From contig CP071494.1 of NCBI GenBank assembly GCA_017354895.1, positions 4,836,001 through 4,900,000 on the forward strand: a stretch of 64,000 nt of DNA. Reading direction: 5' to 3'. Both the position numbers and the translations under genes were made by a program. The notes below the pieces were generated by a model that worked only from the letters and a program-made list of their open reading frames with translations, had not been told where the DNA came from and ran no database searches. The first letter of the stretch is position 1; each line of letters begins with the position of its first letter. Positions 1 to 8,613 of this stretch are shown here, piece by piece. Source of the DNA: Podospora comata. Lineage: Eukaryota > Ascomycota > Sordariomycetes > Sordariales > Podosporaceae.

Positions 1-7
1 CTGCCAG

Positions 8-604
8 GTGAAATCTTCATTGTACCTTAGTAAGAAGACTTCAAAGTGGCCCAGAGTCTCATCTAAAATTAGAGGAGCCATAACCTCGTACATATCCTCT
101 CTCTCAGACCTATCCATAACCCTTATGTCATTGGTTGCTGAAGCTCTCAATCTCTCGCCCGATAGCTTTGATCACTTCCTCTCAAACTTCAACCGTCTCA
201 AACTCATCAGATACCCCCCGCCTACTTCAACCAGGGATACCAAAACCCAAGGTGTAGGCCCCCACAAAGATTCCTCAGGCTGGTTCACGTTCCTTCTCCA
301 AGCCTCTGGGCCAGATGTCAAAGGCCTTCAAGTCTTGAACAACAACGGCGACTGGATCGACGTCCCACCGATCGAGGGAAGCCTCGTGGTGAACATTGGC
401 CAGGCCTTCGAAGTAGTCACGCACGGTGTATGCAAAGCCACAGTTCACCGTGGCATTCTGGACGGCCTGAGAGAAGATAGATACAGCGCCGCATTCTTTC
501 AGGGGATCAGAGGGAGCCTGACCAGGACGGAGGCGACAGAGAAATTAAGACATCACTTTGAAGGATGGGACGCAAAGGGCAAGCCTGCAGCGATCGCAGC
601 ATAA
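8..604 (+). CDS. 2OG-Fe(II) oxygenase, isopenicillin-N-synthase-like, 3' end only
   Basis: C-terminal part of a non-haem iron, 2-oxoglutarate-type oxygenase of the isopenicillin-N-synthase-like superfamily; the 5' end lies outside the window. The frame is open from the left edge, and GTACCTTAG at 22-30 is a plausible intron acceptor, so the last exon may start near base 31 rather than at the GTG at 8. Visible catalytic features are the facial-triad HxD in GPHKDSSGW, the distal His in TVHRGI and the 2OG-binding RYS in DRYSAAFFQ, all in family order. The 5' part (KWPRV..., then SDLSITLMSLVAEALNLSP) matches the helix that precedes the jelly-roll core. The substrate cannot be told: the superfamily spans secondary metabolism, gibberellin-type and detoxification enzymes. 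No partner biosynthetic genes lie to the right. Confidence 0.85.
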   Translation: MKSSLYLSKKTSKWPRVSSKIRGAITSYISSLSDLSITLMSLVAEALNLSPDSFDHFLSNFNRLKLIRYPPPTSTRDTKTQGVGPHKDSSGWFTFLLQASGPDVKGLQVLNNNGDWIDVPPIEGSLVVNIGQAFEVVTHGVCKATVHRGILDGLREDRYSAAFFQGIRGSLTRTEATEKLRHHFEGWDAKGKPAAIAA

Positions 605-907
605 GATGTTGAGTCGCCCTTTTTGAGGGGAAAATATGAAACGTGGGGGGAGAGCCAGCTAAGAAAGAAGATTAGGAGTCATCAGGATGTTGGGAGGAGG
701 TGGTATCAGGAAGTTTGGGATGGATACATGGAGGATGTATAAAGAAGCTTCAGGAGAGTCATTATTCCTACCAGGTATTTATATTCCCCAATCGATATCT
801 GGTATACCACGTAAAGCCATAGTGGCTCGATCACGGCCTGTATAGACAAGTCCAAAAACCAAAAGCAAAATCCCATACGCACATCTCAGCTATTACTGAG
901 TAGGTAG
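605..907. other. short intergenic gap between convergent genes
   Basis: About 300 bp between two gene 3' ends; presumably holds both 3' UTRs and terminators. No ORF or repeat seen. Confidence 0.5.
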
Positions 908-1864
908 CTACCTCCTTCTCAACCGGCTTTGCCAGTAACCGAGAGTCTTCATCCGCTCTTCAATCCTCTTTTCCAACTCCTCCTTCCATTCTGGGTATTC
1001 GTCATCGCCACGCTCTTGAGATCTGGCGTCCTCCATCGTGTCTGAGAAAATGTCCCTCGCAATACAAAGCGGGCATGCAACCCGATAGCCGCACCCTACC
1101 CTCTCGAAATACCAAACATGTCTCGCCGGGCCCGGGCATCGACCACCGGGGCATATAAACCGTCCTCCACCACATACCCAGCAGTTTCCATTATCCACCC
1201 ACGAAATGACATCAGGTACGGTGAGGTCGAAATACAGACCCGATGGGGCAGAAGTTGAGCTGGGGCTGATGCTGACATCAAAAATTTGATCTGGAAGCTC
1301 AACAAGTGTAGGAATCCTGGTAGTGGAGGCGTAGGGTAAACCAGAATTCTTATCCCAGTCGTCTTCCTTGACCTCTTGTGTGTTGATCTGAGCTGCCCTT
1401 TCCGCTGTGGCGAATTGTAAATACCACTCAAAATCACCAACAATTTGAGGATTGGGAAGCCTTCCAGCGAGAACCTTTCCGTTGTTGTAGAAGTCGAGAA
1501 TAGGGTACGGCTCATATGGTAGTTCGAACTTTTGGCCGACGCAACGGGCAACCGTTGTGTTCACGTTGTCGGAGACTACAGCGTTGATGGACTGAATCTT
1601 GACGAAACAATGCTTCGGATCCCGGAGAGCTGCCGCCTGTGCCTCGTCCAAAATCATCGACCAGAGTTCGGGCGGAAATGATAGGTCGCGCTGTCTGGAC
1701 TTGATACAGTGAGATCCATTGCGGCTGATCAGGTCTTCGATCCAGTTAACAGTGGCAAGTTCGGTACTGAGGAACATAAGTTGATCCTTCAGGGAGTCGG
1801 GGCTCTTTGACATAGAGCTGATGCTCGCATGGTCAAAAAGTTTCATGGTAGAAGAAAGGTGCAA
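908..1864 (-). CDS. orphan fungal protein with a C-terminal cysteine cluster
   Basis: Single-exon 318-residue protein that I do not recognise. Start is the ATG at 1864; an in-frame ATG at 1846 is an alternative. Residues 61-76 (LSFPPELWSMILDEA) resemble the first helix of an F-box, but the rest of that domain is not evident. Residues 228-267 hold C-x2-C-x6-C-x4-C and later C-x5-C-x2-C, a spacing compatible with one or two structural zinc sites. The C-terminus is charged and helical. Cytosolic or nuclear location is inferred from the lack of a signal peptide or membrane span. A TATA-like element lies about 100 bp upstream, which supports a real transcript. Confidence 0.7.
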   Translation of the reverse strand: MHLSSTMKLFDHASISSMSKSPDSLKDQLMFLSTELATVNWIEDLISRNGSHCIKSRQRDLSFPPELWSMILDEAQAAALRDPKHCFVKIQSINAVVSDNVNTTVARCVGQKFELPYEPYPILDFYNNGKVLAGRLPNPQIVGDFEWYLQFATAERAAQINTQEVKEDDWDKNSGLPYASTTRIPTLVELPDQIFDVSISPSSTSAPSGLYFDLTVPDVISWVDNGNCWVCGGGRFICPGGRCPGPARHVWYFERVGCGYRVACPLCIARDIFSDTMEDARSQERGDDEYPEWKEELEKRIEERMKTLGYWQSRLRRR

Positions 1865-1960
1865 TGGTTGTCTGTTAATTGGATTGTGTGACTGAAACTT
1901 GCTTGAGAAGAAGAGAAAAGAAAAAGCAAATGCAGAAGGTTACCTGGTGTAAAAAGGAGG

Positions 1961-1967
1961 TTTTATA
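1961..1967 (-). promoter_or_regulatory. TATA-like box
   Basis: TATAAAA on the minus strand, about 100 bp before the ATG at 1864. Good match and plausible spacing; not proven. Confidence 0.45.
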
Positions 1968-2460
1968 GTGAGGAACTGGAGAGCACACTCAAGCCACCCA
2001 AAGGAGGCAGCACCAGTTGAGAAAAAGCTTACCCGGAAAAGTCGCAACAATCGGGGCAACCAGCTTTTGCATGATCACCAGCATCTCTTTAAAGTTTGAA
2101 GCACGGAAACACCACAAAGAGCACCTTGAATCCGAGCGATGAGTTCAATGCCACTTAACGCACTTGCTACCTCGGTTTAGACGTCCACCGGGAGTGGTCG
2201 CGTGTGCTACACAAGGTACCTTAGGTAATAGTTCACTGGAAATAGTGGTAATGGGAGACGCCATTCAGAATTGTCATCGGCCTGAGAAAGGGGCGGTCAG
2301 ACCCTAACCCTTGCCCACTCATCTGTTTGTTTTGTTGGCTTACATAACGAAGGCCATTGGTGCACTTCACAAATTTTGGGCACACTGCCCCACAGCACAT
2401 ATCATGACATGTCACTCACTGTTCAGGTTCGCATATTCATAATCCAAAAGCTGCCTCAAG
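1968..2460. other. divergent intergenic promoter region
   Basis: About 0.5 kb between divergently transcribed genes. Only short spurious ORFs; presumably holds both promoters. No repeats seen. Confidence 0.5.
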
Positions 2461-3357
2461 ATGATCAGTCAAGCACCCTCCCCATCTGGGACTCAACCAC
2501 ATCTCATCCCCCCACCCACACCAGTCATCACCGCCTCCACATCCGGGAACATCCGTCATGAATGGCCCGCAATAGGACTCACCCTCGTCCACGAATTCAT
2601 CTCCCCAGCCGAAGAACAAGAGATGATCTCTGCCTTCCACGCCATCTCCCCCCTAAGCCCGGCCGATTCAAAAAGACGAATAAGCCAACATTTCGGTCAC
2701 CACTTCGATTACACCACCTTTGGAATCGACGAGTCAAAGCACAGCCCTGTCCCAGCTTATATCACAAACTTTCTCGACAGGCTACCGGTCGACACTGATG
2801 GGAAGGAAGCAGGACGAAAGCCGGACCAGTTCACCGTGCAATACTACCCTCCAGGCGCCGGCATCCCGCCACACGTGGATACCCACAGCATGTTCGGGGA
2901 GGCGCTGTACAGCCTGAGTTTTGGGAGTGGGGTGCCGATGACTTTCAGGATGAGCGGGGAGAACGAGGCGAGGAAGTTGAGGCTGCCCAAGAGGTCACTG
3001 CAGGAGTCTTCAGATGGTAATGTGAGTGGGAAAGTAGGGGGGGAGATACTCGACAAAGCTGAAGGAGTCGTTGTACATCCGGCTTGGGAGCTTATGCTGC
3101 CGGCGAGGTCACTTCTTGTCATGAGGGGGGCTTCGAGGTATGGGTATACGCATGGGATTCGACCTAGAAAAACGGATGCGGTGGATGGAATCACGGTAAA
3201 AAGGGAAGGGAGGTATTCAATAACCATGAGGAGTGTTAGGAGGGGCGAGGAGATTGGCTGTGACTGCCTGTTTCCGGGGGTTTGCGACGCCCGTGTGAGA
3301 CAAGAGCAGGAAGCTGCGTTAAGGGCTGGGGGTATCAAAAAGGCAGAAGCCCAATAA
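2461..3357 (+). CDS. ALKBH8-like 2OG-Fe(II) dioxygenase (AlkB family)
   Basis: Intronless, 298 residues. The core is an AlkB-type jelly roll: FTVQYYPPGAGIPPHVDTHS followed by SLSFGS and the segment LPARSLLVMRGASRYGYTHGI, closest by eye to the oxygenase domain of animal ALKBH8. Iron ligands are His138, Asp140 and His231; Arg251 in RYSITMRSVR should bind 2-oxoglutarate. ALKBH8 hydroxylates wobble uridines of tRNA, but the animal enzyme also has RRM and methyltransferase domains that are absent here, so the substrate (tRNA, other nucleic acid or protein) is open. A 40-residue Gly/Ser/Lys-rich insertion (about 168-207) sits between core strands. The C-terminus has the CDCLFPGVCD Cys motif. The start at 2461 is the first ATG of the frame. 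Confidence 0.88.
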   Translation: MISQAPSPSGTQPHLIPPPTPVITASTSGNIRHEWPAIGLTLVHEFISPAEEQEMISAFHAISPLSPADSKRRISQHFGHHFDYTTFGIDESKHSPVPAYITNFLDRLPVDTDGKEAGRKPDQFTVQYYPPGAGIPPHVDTHSMFGEALYSLSFGSGVPMTFRMSGENEARKLRLPKRSLQESSDGNVSGKVGGEILDKAEGVVVHPAWELMLPARSLLVMRGASRYGYTHGIRPRKTDAVDGITVKREGRYSITMRSVRRGEEIGCDCLFPGVCDARVRQEQEAALRAGGIKKAEAQ

Positions 3358-4216
3358 GGATCACCAATAAAGTATTCACCGGCCAGTCACGACCGGCAAA
3401 CGGACCCAATCCAATGGAAGATGCAAGACAAATGCTGCTATTGTCATTCGTGGGAGAGTCTTGGCAAGGATTGGCAGATACCCTTGATACATCCAATTCA
3501 CAAACGGCCCTCAATCGTCCTGGTAAGACCACTGCTCCTCATTATTCCTCCCGCCAGCCAGCTGCTGATGAAGGGAAGTAACACGGCAAAACATTTCGCC
3601 ATGATCAAGACTAACCAACTGCTCGACAACAGTTGTGCCCTTCCAGCAGGAGATAGCAGCAGAGTGAAGCTCCAGGTTGAACACGCCATATCCCCAGGCC
3701 ATCTCACAATACCTGCATGCACTCAACACAACCCAACCCCGCAGATTTGAGCTCAACATCAACTGCATCCAACACCGGCTCGAAATTGCCACGGCTAATG
3801 GCGCCATCTCCAAACAGGGCCGTTGAAGGCTGCCTATACGACACCCGAGCATTTGGGACCAACACCCCCGTATAGCCTCCCCCAATATCAAGAACACCAT
3901 CTCCGTGGACCAGCATCAACAGGATTATCAATCCGCATGTACGGTACCGACTCGGCAGCCCCCCACGGTTTGGTGGTTGCCAGCGGGAACATATCGAGGT
4001 CTGGTCCCAACATTTGCCATCAACATTGACGTTGTCGCCATCAGCCAAGGGTGGTATCACAGACAGTCACCCAACCAGAGCCCAGATGAATACAATGGCG
4101 GAAGATCTTGGCCATTTGACATTATCGTTCTGGATTCACCGGCACCTTCACACCTGATTCGAGATGCATCCGAGGAGTGACACATGGGGCCGGATTTTCC
4201 ACGGCCAAGGCAGTAA
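3358..4216. other. intergenic region with possible small-gene relic on the minus strand
   Basis: No intact gene. On the minus strand, two frames (about 4060-3704 and 3718-3511) read like parts of a small protein, including CEMAWGYGVFNLELHSA and SLDHGEMFCRVTSL, with regular Cys and aromatic spacing, but I could not link them with a convincing intron. Treated as a possible relic. Confidence 0.3.
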
Positions 4217-4223
4217 TATAAAA
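4217..4223 (+). promoter_or_regulatory. TATA box of the Dal5-like permease gene
   Basis: TATAAAA 108 bp upstream of the chosen ATG at 4331. Spacing is typical of fungal promoters. Confidence 0.5.
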
Positions 4224-4330
4224 TATGGAGATGTTTAAAAGTTACACAACCGCTCCAGATGCACATCAGCCATACTCTATGGATACACCGTCAGAGGGCT
4301 TCATTTTCAACCTTGTTGCTTCTCTCCATC

Positions 4331-6296
4331 ATGGCACCCAGCGGAGACTCAGACACCAAGGACAAGATTCAGTCCTCGACCGCACTCGCCTCGTCCATCG
4401 AAACGGCCTCCAATTCGTCCAGGCCATCAACCAACGAAAAAGAAAAGGAATCGCCAGAGGCTATCCGTCAACGCATTCTTGACCAAGAGGCCGAGTTCCG
4501 CGCCTCTCAAAAGCCCACAACCAACCTTGCCTCGTTCTGGTCCTGGAAAAAAAGCGAGAGCCGCCGCCCCGAAGATATTGCCACCCAGCCTTCTGTCTTC
4601 GACAACCCCGAACTCGCCCTGTATTTCCAGCCGACCGAGCGCTATGAGAATCGTCACCGCTTTGATCCCTACTTCAAGTGGACTTGGGCAGAGGAGATTC
4701 CGTTGATCAGAAAGATAGATTGGAAGGTCACCGCGTGGAGTTGCGTTGCCTTTTTCGCCTTGGATTTGGACAGGAGCAATATCTCACAAGCCAACACGGA
4801 CAACTTCCTGGACGACCTGGGGTTGGACACCAATGACTACAACTTGGGCCAGACTGTGTTCCGAATCAGTTTCCTGTTGGCCGAGTTGCCTTCGCAACTG
4901 ATCAGTAAGAAGATTGGTCCTGATCGATGGATTCCAGCTCAGATGGTTCTCTGGAGTATCGTGAGTGCGGCACAATTTTGGCTCAAAGGACGATCATCCT
5001 TTTTGGCAACGAGAGCATTGATTGGATTGCTCCAAGGCGGCTTTATTCCCGATGTGATCCTGGTTTGTCTCCCACTCTTCCGGTTCTGGGTCCGTCATGA
5101 TAGGTACTGACCACCGTCTATTAGTACATGTCCTACTTCTTCAAAGGCACAGAACTTCCTTTCCGCCTGGCGTTGTTTTGGATGGCAAATCGATTAACAG
5201 ATGTCATATCCCCCCTATTGGCATACGGACTCCTGAGACTGAGAGGATATCATGGATATGAAGGGTGGCGGTGGCTATTCCTCCTGGAGGGCATTCTGAC
5301 ACTGGTGATCGGTATTTGGTCCTACTTCCAGATGGTACCTTCACCAACGCAGACCAAAGCTCCCTGGCGCAAGAAGGGATGGTTCACGGAACATGAAGAG
5401 AAAATCATGGTCAATCGTATCCTGAGGGACGATCCTTCCAAGAGTGACATGCATAACCGGCAAGCCATCACTTTCAAGCTACTTTGGTACGTCGCTTGCT
5501 GTCCCTCGCTTGTTTGTGACTGGGGGGGGTACCATGACTGACTGATTTTGACTCCAGGGAATCTCTTTGTGACTTTGACTTATGGCCAATCTACCTCATC
5601 GGCCTTACTTTCTCCATGCCTGCCGGCCCACCGGATCAATACTTGACTTTGACGCTCCGGCAGTTGGGTTTCGATACGTTTGACTCCAACCTGCTCAGCA
5701 TCCCTTGCCAAATCACCTGCACCATCAGTGTTCGTTACTCCACAAATGCCCTCTAATATTCAGGCAACGGCTAACGTAACCAGATGCTCCTCATCACATA
5801 TCTGTCCGAGAAGCTGAACCAAAGGGCCTTCATGGGAGTGGTGATGCAAGTGTGGCTTCTCCCATGTGTTGTAGCCCTCTATCTGCTACCAGCCGACGCA
5901 TCAAGATGGGCAGCATACGCCGTCGTCACGGTATTGCTGTCTTATCCTTCAACTCACGCGATGCAAGTGGGATGGTGCAGCAGAAACAGCAATACCGTGC
6001 GCACACGTACCGTCTCTGCTGCGCTTTACAACATGGCAGTCCAAACCAACAGTATCATATCCTCCAACATTTACCGACGAGACGACCGACCGGAATACCG
6101 ACGTGGTAACAGGGCCCTGATTGGCATTGCAAGCATGAATATTGTCAATTACCTGCTGGTCAAGGCTTATTACGTATGGAGAAACAAGAAGCGAGACGAA
6201 ACCTGGGACAGGATGAGCCAAGAGGAGCGGCGAAATTACTTGGCTACCACGACGGACAAGGGAAGCAAGAGACTGGACTTTAGATTCGCACATTAG
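4331..6296 (+). CDS. MFS permease of the Dal5/allantoate (anion:cation symporter) family
   Basis: Plasma-membrane transporter, 592 residues, exons 4331-5062, 5125-5486, 5558-5729 and 5784-6296; all three introns are GT-AG and keep frame. I chose the ATG at 4331 (ATCATGGC context) over the in-frame ATG at 4259, which adds 24 hydrophobic residues just before a long hydrophilic tail. The N-terminal ~130 residues are cytosolic and Ser/Glu-rich; the first span is near [20 protein letters not shown], whose D-x-x-NIS-N pattern is typical of the Dal5 family. Later landmarks are [25 protein letters not shown] and [12 protein letters not shown]. Family members carry allantoate, nicotinate, pantothenate or small peptides; the substrate here is unknown. 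No metabolic neighbours point to one. Confidence 0.88.
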
Positions 6297-6804
6297 TCAA
6301 GAGAGACGGGGCTGAGACGGGATTGCTGTACCCTGGAAATGTAATAGCTCGATGTAGGCAACTCTCGGACGTCAGACTGCTCAACGAATGACCATGAGAG
6401 CTGATGTTATTTTACCCCGCTTATATTTCGGCAGTCAAGTGCATCACTTAAAGTTTAATCTCACACATAACTGGAAGTGGGGGACTTAACATAGGGCAGG
6501 AGCACAAAGAAGTGGACTGCCGGGCTGTTCCTTGCTTCCCTTTGCGTGCCGCTTAGACCGTCTTGTGGCAAGAACAAGGAAAAGTCGACAATGCCTTTGT
6601 TGGGACAAGAATAGGTTTCTGACCCTCAAGCTGTAAGCATTAAAGACGGGCTTTTGCTCCCATTGGCATCTTCTCTTAGATTCCCTTCATCCTCACAAAA
6701 GCCTTTTTCTCACAACAAGTAAGACGGAGGCAGAAAGCACTAACAACAACATTCAACACGTCATCCTCACCATTGGTAAGCTTTTCATCCATCCACTCTT
6801 CAAA
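6297..6804. other. intergenic region
   Basis: About 0.5 kb: terminator side of the permease and promoter/5' UTR of the next gene. Nothing else recognised. Confidence 0.5.
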
Positions 6805-7557
6805 ATGGAGCCAAATAATAACGATGATATAGACTGGTTGGACCTCGTAGCATCCCGGCCCTGCTCCGTCACCCCAAGCGAATCCGCCAGCCAGGTTCAC
6901 ACACGGCAGCCCCCCGCAACTCGGGGCAGCAGCAGCACCAATAACAACCGCCGCTCCTCTTCCTCCCTCCGACCCATCCAAGAAGAGGAAATCCGCCTCT
7001 TTTCCACCACCCAATCCCAACTCCGCGAGGCAACCTCCCGGCAAGGACACCCTAGTAGGTTACCACCCATCCCCGAATTCCAAGAATCACCCTCCAACCC
7101 CCTCGTCCGGAGCGACGACAACCTCATCCCCCTCGACGACGCCATCGAGCGGCTGCGGGACTGCAAAGCCCGTCTCGCCACCACGCACGAAGGCTGGTTG
7201 CTAGCAGCCAAAGCCCTCATCCGCGCTGACCTCGTTCCTGCCAACCAAGCCCTGTCTGTTGAACTTAAACGCTTTGGGGACGCCATCTGCGAGCGGTACG
7301 CCACTGCGACGTTTCTGTGGAACACGCTTTTGGGTTTGGACCCAAAGGAGTGGTTGGCGAGGGGGAAGGCGTTTGATACTTCGCTTAGGAGGATCAGGAC
7401 GCTGAGGGGGCTGGAGGGGAGCTTGTGGTATTGGGAGAGCTTGACGCTGAGGCTGCTGGAGCTGGTGGATAGGGAAAATGAGAGGATTTGGAGGAGGGAG
7501 GGGGAGATTGGGGAGGTTTTGGGACGGTGGGGGAGGGGGATGCCTTCTAGGCCTTGA
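6805..7557 (+). CDS. orphan protein, disordered N-terminus and helical C-terminus
   Basis: Intronless, 250 residues, ATG in good context (CAAAATGGAG). Not recognised. Residues 1-115 are Ser/Pro/Gln/Asn-rich and probably disordered. Residues ~125-240 are predicted helical, with repeated Leu/Arg/Glu patterns (LDDAIERLRDCKARLATTHEGW, then LTLRLLELVDRENERIW) that look like a small helical bundle or coiled coil. No signal peptide, membrane span or catalytic motif is visible. It may be a scaffold or regulatory protein, but nothing in the sequence fixes a role. Confidence 0.65.
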   Translation: MEPNNNDDIDWLDLVASRPCSVTPSESASQVHTRQPPATRGSSSTNNNRRSSSSLRPIQEEEIRLFSTTQSQLREATSRQGHPSRLPPIPEFQESPSNPLVRSDDNLIPLDDAIERLRDCKARLATTHEGWLLAAKALIRADLVPANQALSVELKRFGDAICERYATATFLWNTLLGLDPKEWLARGKAFDTSLRRIRTLRGLEGSLWYWESLTLRLLELVDRENERIWRREGEIGEVLGRWGRGMPSRP

Positions 7558-7914
7558 AATCAGGTGCTGATGAGGAGGGGCGTGTCTTGTCTTTTCCGTG
7601 GCCGTTGAGTGCTTACCTTGCCTACATAATTGTGAAAGTATAATCCCATAAAGTTTTTGACGTTTGTTACCTGTGCATCATGACAATCATCTGTGATACC
7701 TTTCGTGACCCGTATTTTCAACATGTTATTGGACCCCCTTTCGACCCCCTTGTTATGGACCAGGCAGCACTGACAAGAGGCGGGTTCGGGGAGTCTGTTC
7801 GTTCCCAACCAATCACAAGTCGCCAGTGACATTCCTTCTCCCCATTGCCCCACCATGCATGATCCGGCATCATTGCCGGACGAGGTTCTCTCGTCAACTC
7901 TTGCAACGATTGCA
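7558..7914. other. short intergenic region
   Basis: About 350 bp between genes on the same strand. No feature recognised beyond a probable promoter for the rhodanese-like gene. Confidence 0.45.
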
Positions 7915-8606
7915 ATGAACAGATTCCTCATATCAACATCTCTTCGTTCGGTACGCAGCTTTCCAAAATCCAGGACAATCCGATCTCACCAATTGCACAC
8001 CTACTCCCTCCGCAAAATGTCCACAGACACTCCTGTCCCAGCGTCCTGGCACGCCGCCTACCCGGCCCCCTCTTCTCAAACCGTCTTCATCCCCCGTGAC
8101 GAGGTCCTGTCCATTCTCGCCAACGGGAGAAAAGATACCGTGCTGGTTGACCTGAGAAGAAACGACTTTGAGGTAGGTGTTTCCCATTTGCATCCTTTTT
8201 CGCCGCATGAGATCACGACGCTGAGATAAACAAGGGCGGTACAATCCGCGGCTCCATCAACCTCCCTGCTCAAAGCCTCTATCCGACTCTGCCAACGGTG
8301 TACTCCACCCTCAAGGCTGCCGGGCTCAAAAAGGTCATCTTTTATTGTGGTAAGCCTTCACGAGGTCGCTCTGTCTTGGAAATGCCCCCCCCAGATTGCT
8401 GAACGCTATAGACAGGCTCATCGACAGGTAGAGGGAGCAGAGCAGCCAGTTGGCTGGCGGACTATATCTCGTCCCAAAACGACACCGAGATGCAGAGTCT
8501 TGCTCTGGGGGGTGGGATTAAGGGGTGGGCTGCCGCGGGGCCAGAGTATGTCAAGTGGATGGACGAGTACGATGAGAAGGTCTGGGCCAAGTACAGCACC
8601 ACTTAG
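7915..8606 (+). CDS. rhodanese / Cdc25-type phosphatase-like protein (Ych1/arsenate-reductase-like)
   Basis: 187 residues from exons 7915-8172, 8235-8349 and 8416-8606. A single rhodanese domain fills residues ~55-180. The active-site loop C-G-S-S-T-G-R (Cys124 to Arg130) fits the CX5R signature of Cdc25/Acr2-type rhodaneses, which act as phosphatases or arsenate reductases. It is followed by the conserved GRGSRAASWLADY helix and GGIKGWAAAG. The N-terminal ~34 residues are Arg/Ser/His-rich without acids, like a mitochondrial presequence; a downstream in-frame ATG at 8017 (MSTDTPVP) could give a cytosolic form. Seven bases separate its stop from the stop of the convergent CorA-like gene, so the 3' UTRs must overlap. 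Confidence 0.87.
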
Positions 8607-8613
8607 ACAGAGG

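Noticed and set aside
5063-5124. Read-through of the first permease ORF to 5110
   Set aside because: The GTTTGT...ATTAG intron restores the transporter sequence in frame; the extra codons are intronic.
1-6296. Secondary-metabolite gene cluster around the IPNS-like and Dal5-like genes
   Set aside because: No PKS, NRPS, terpene cyclase, P450 or pathway regulator is present in the window to support it.
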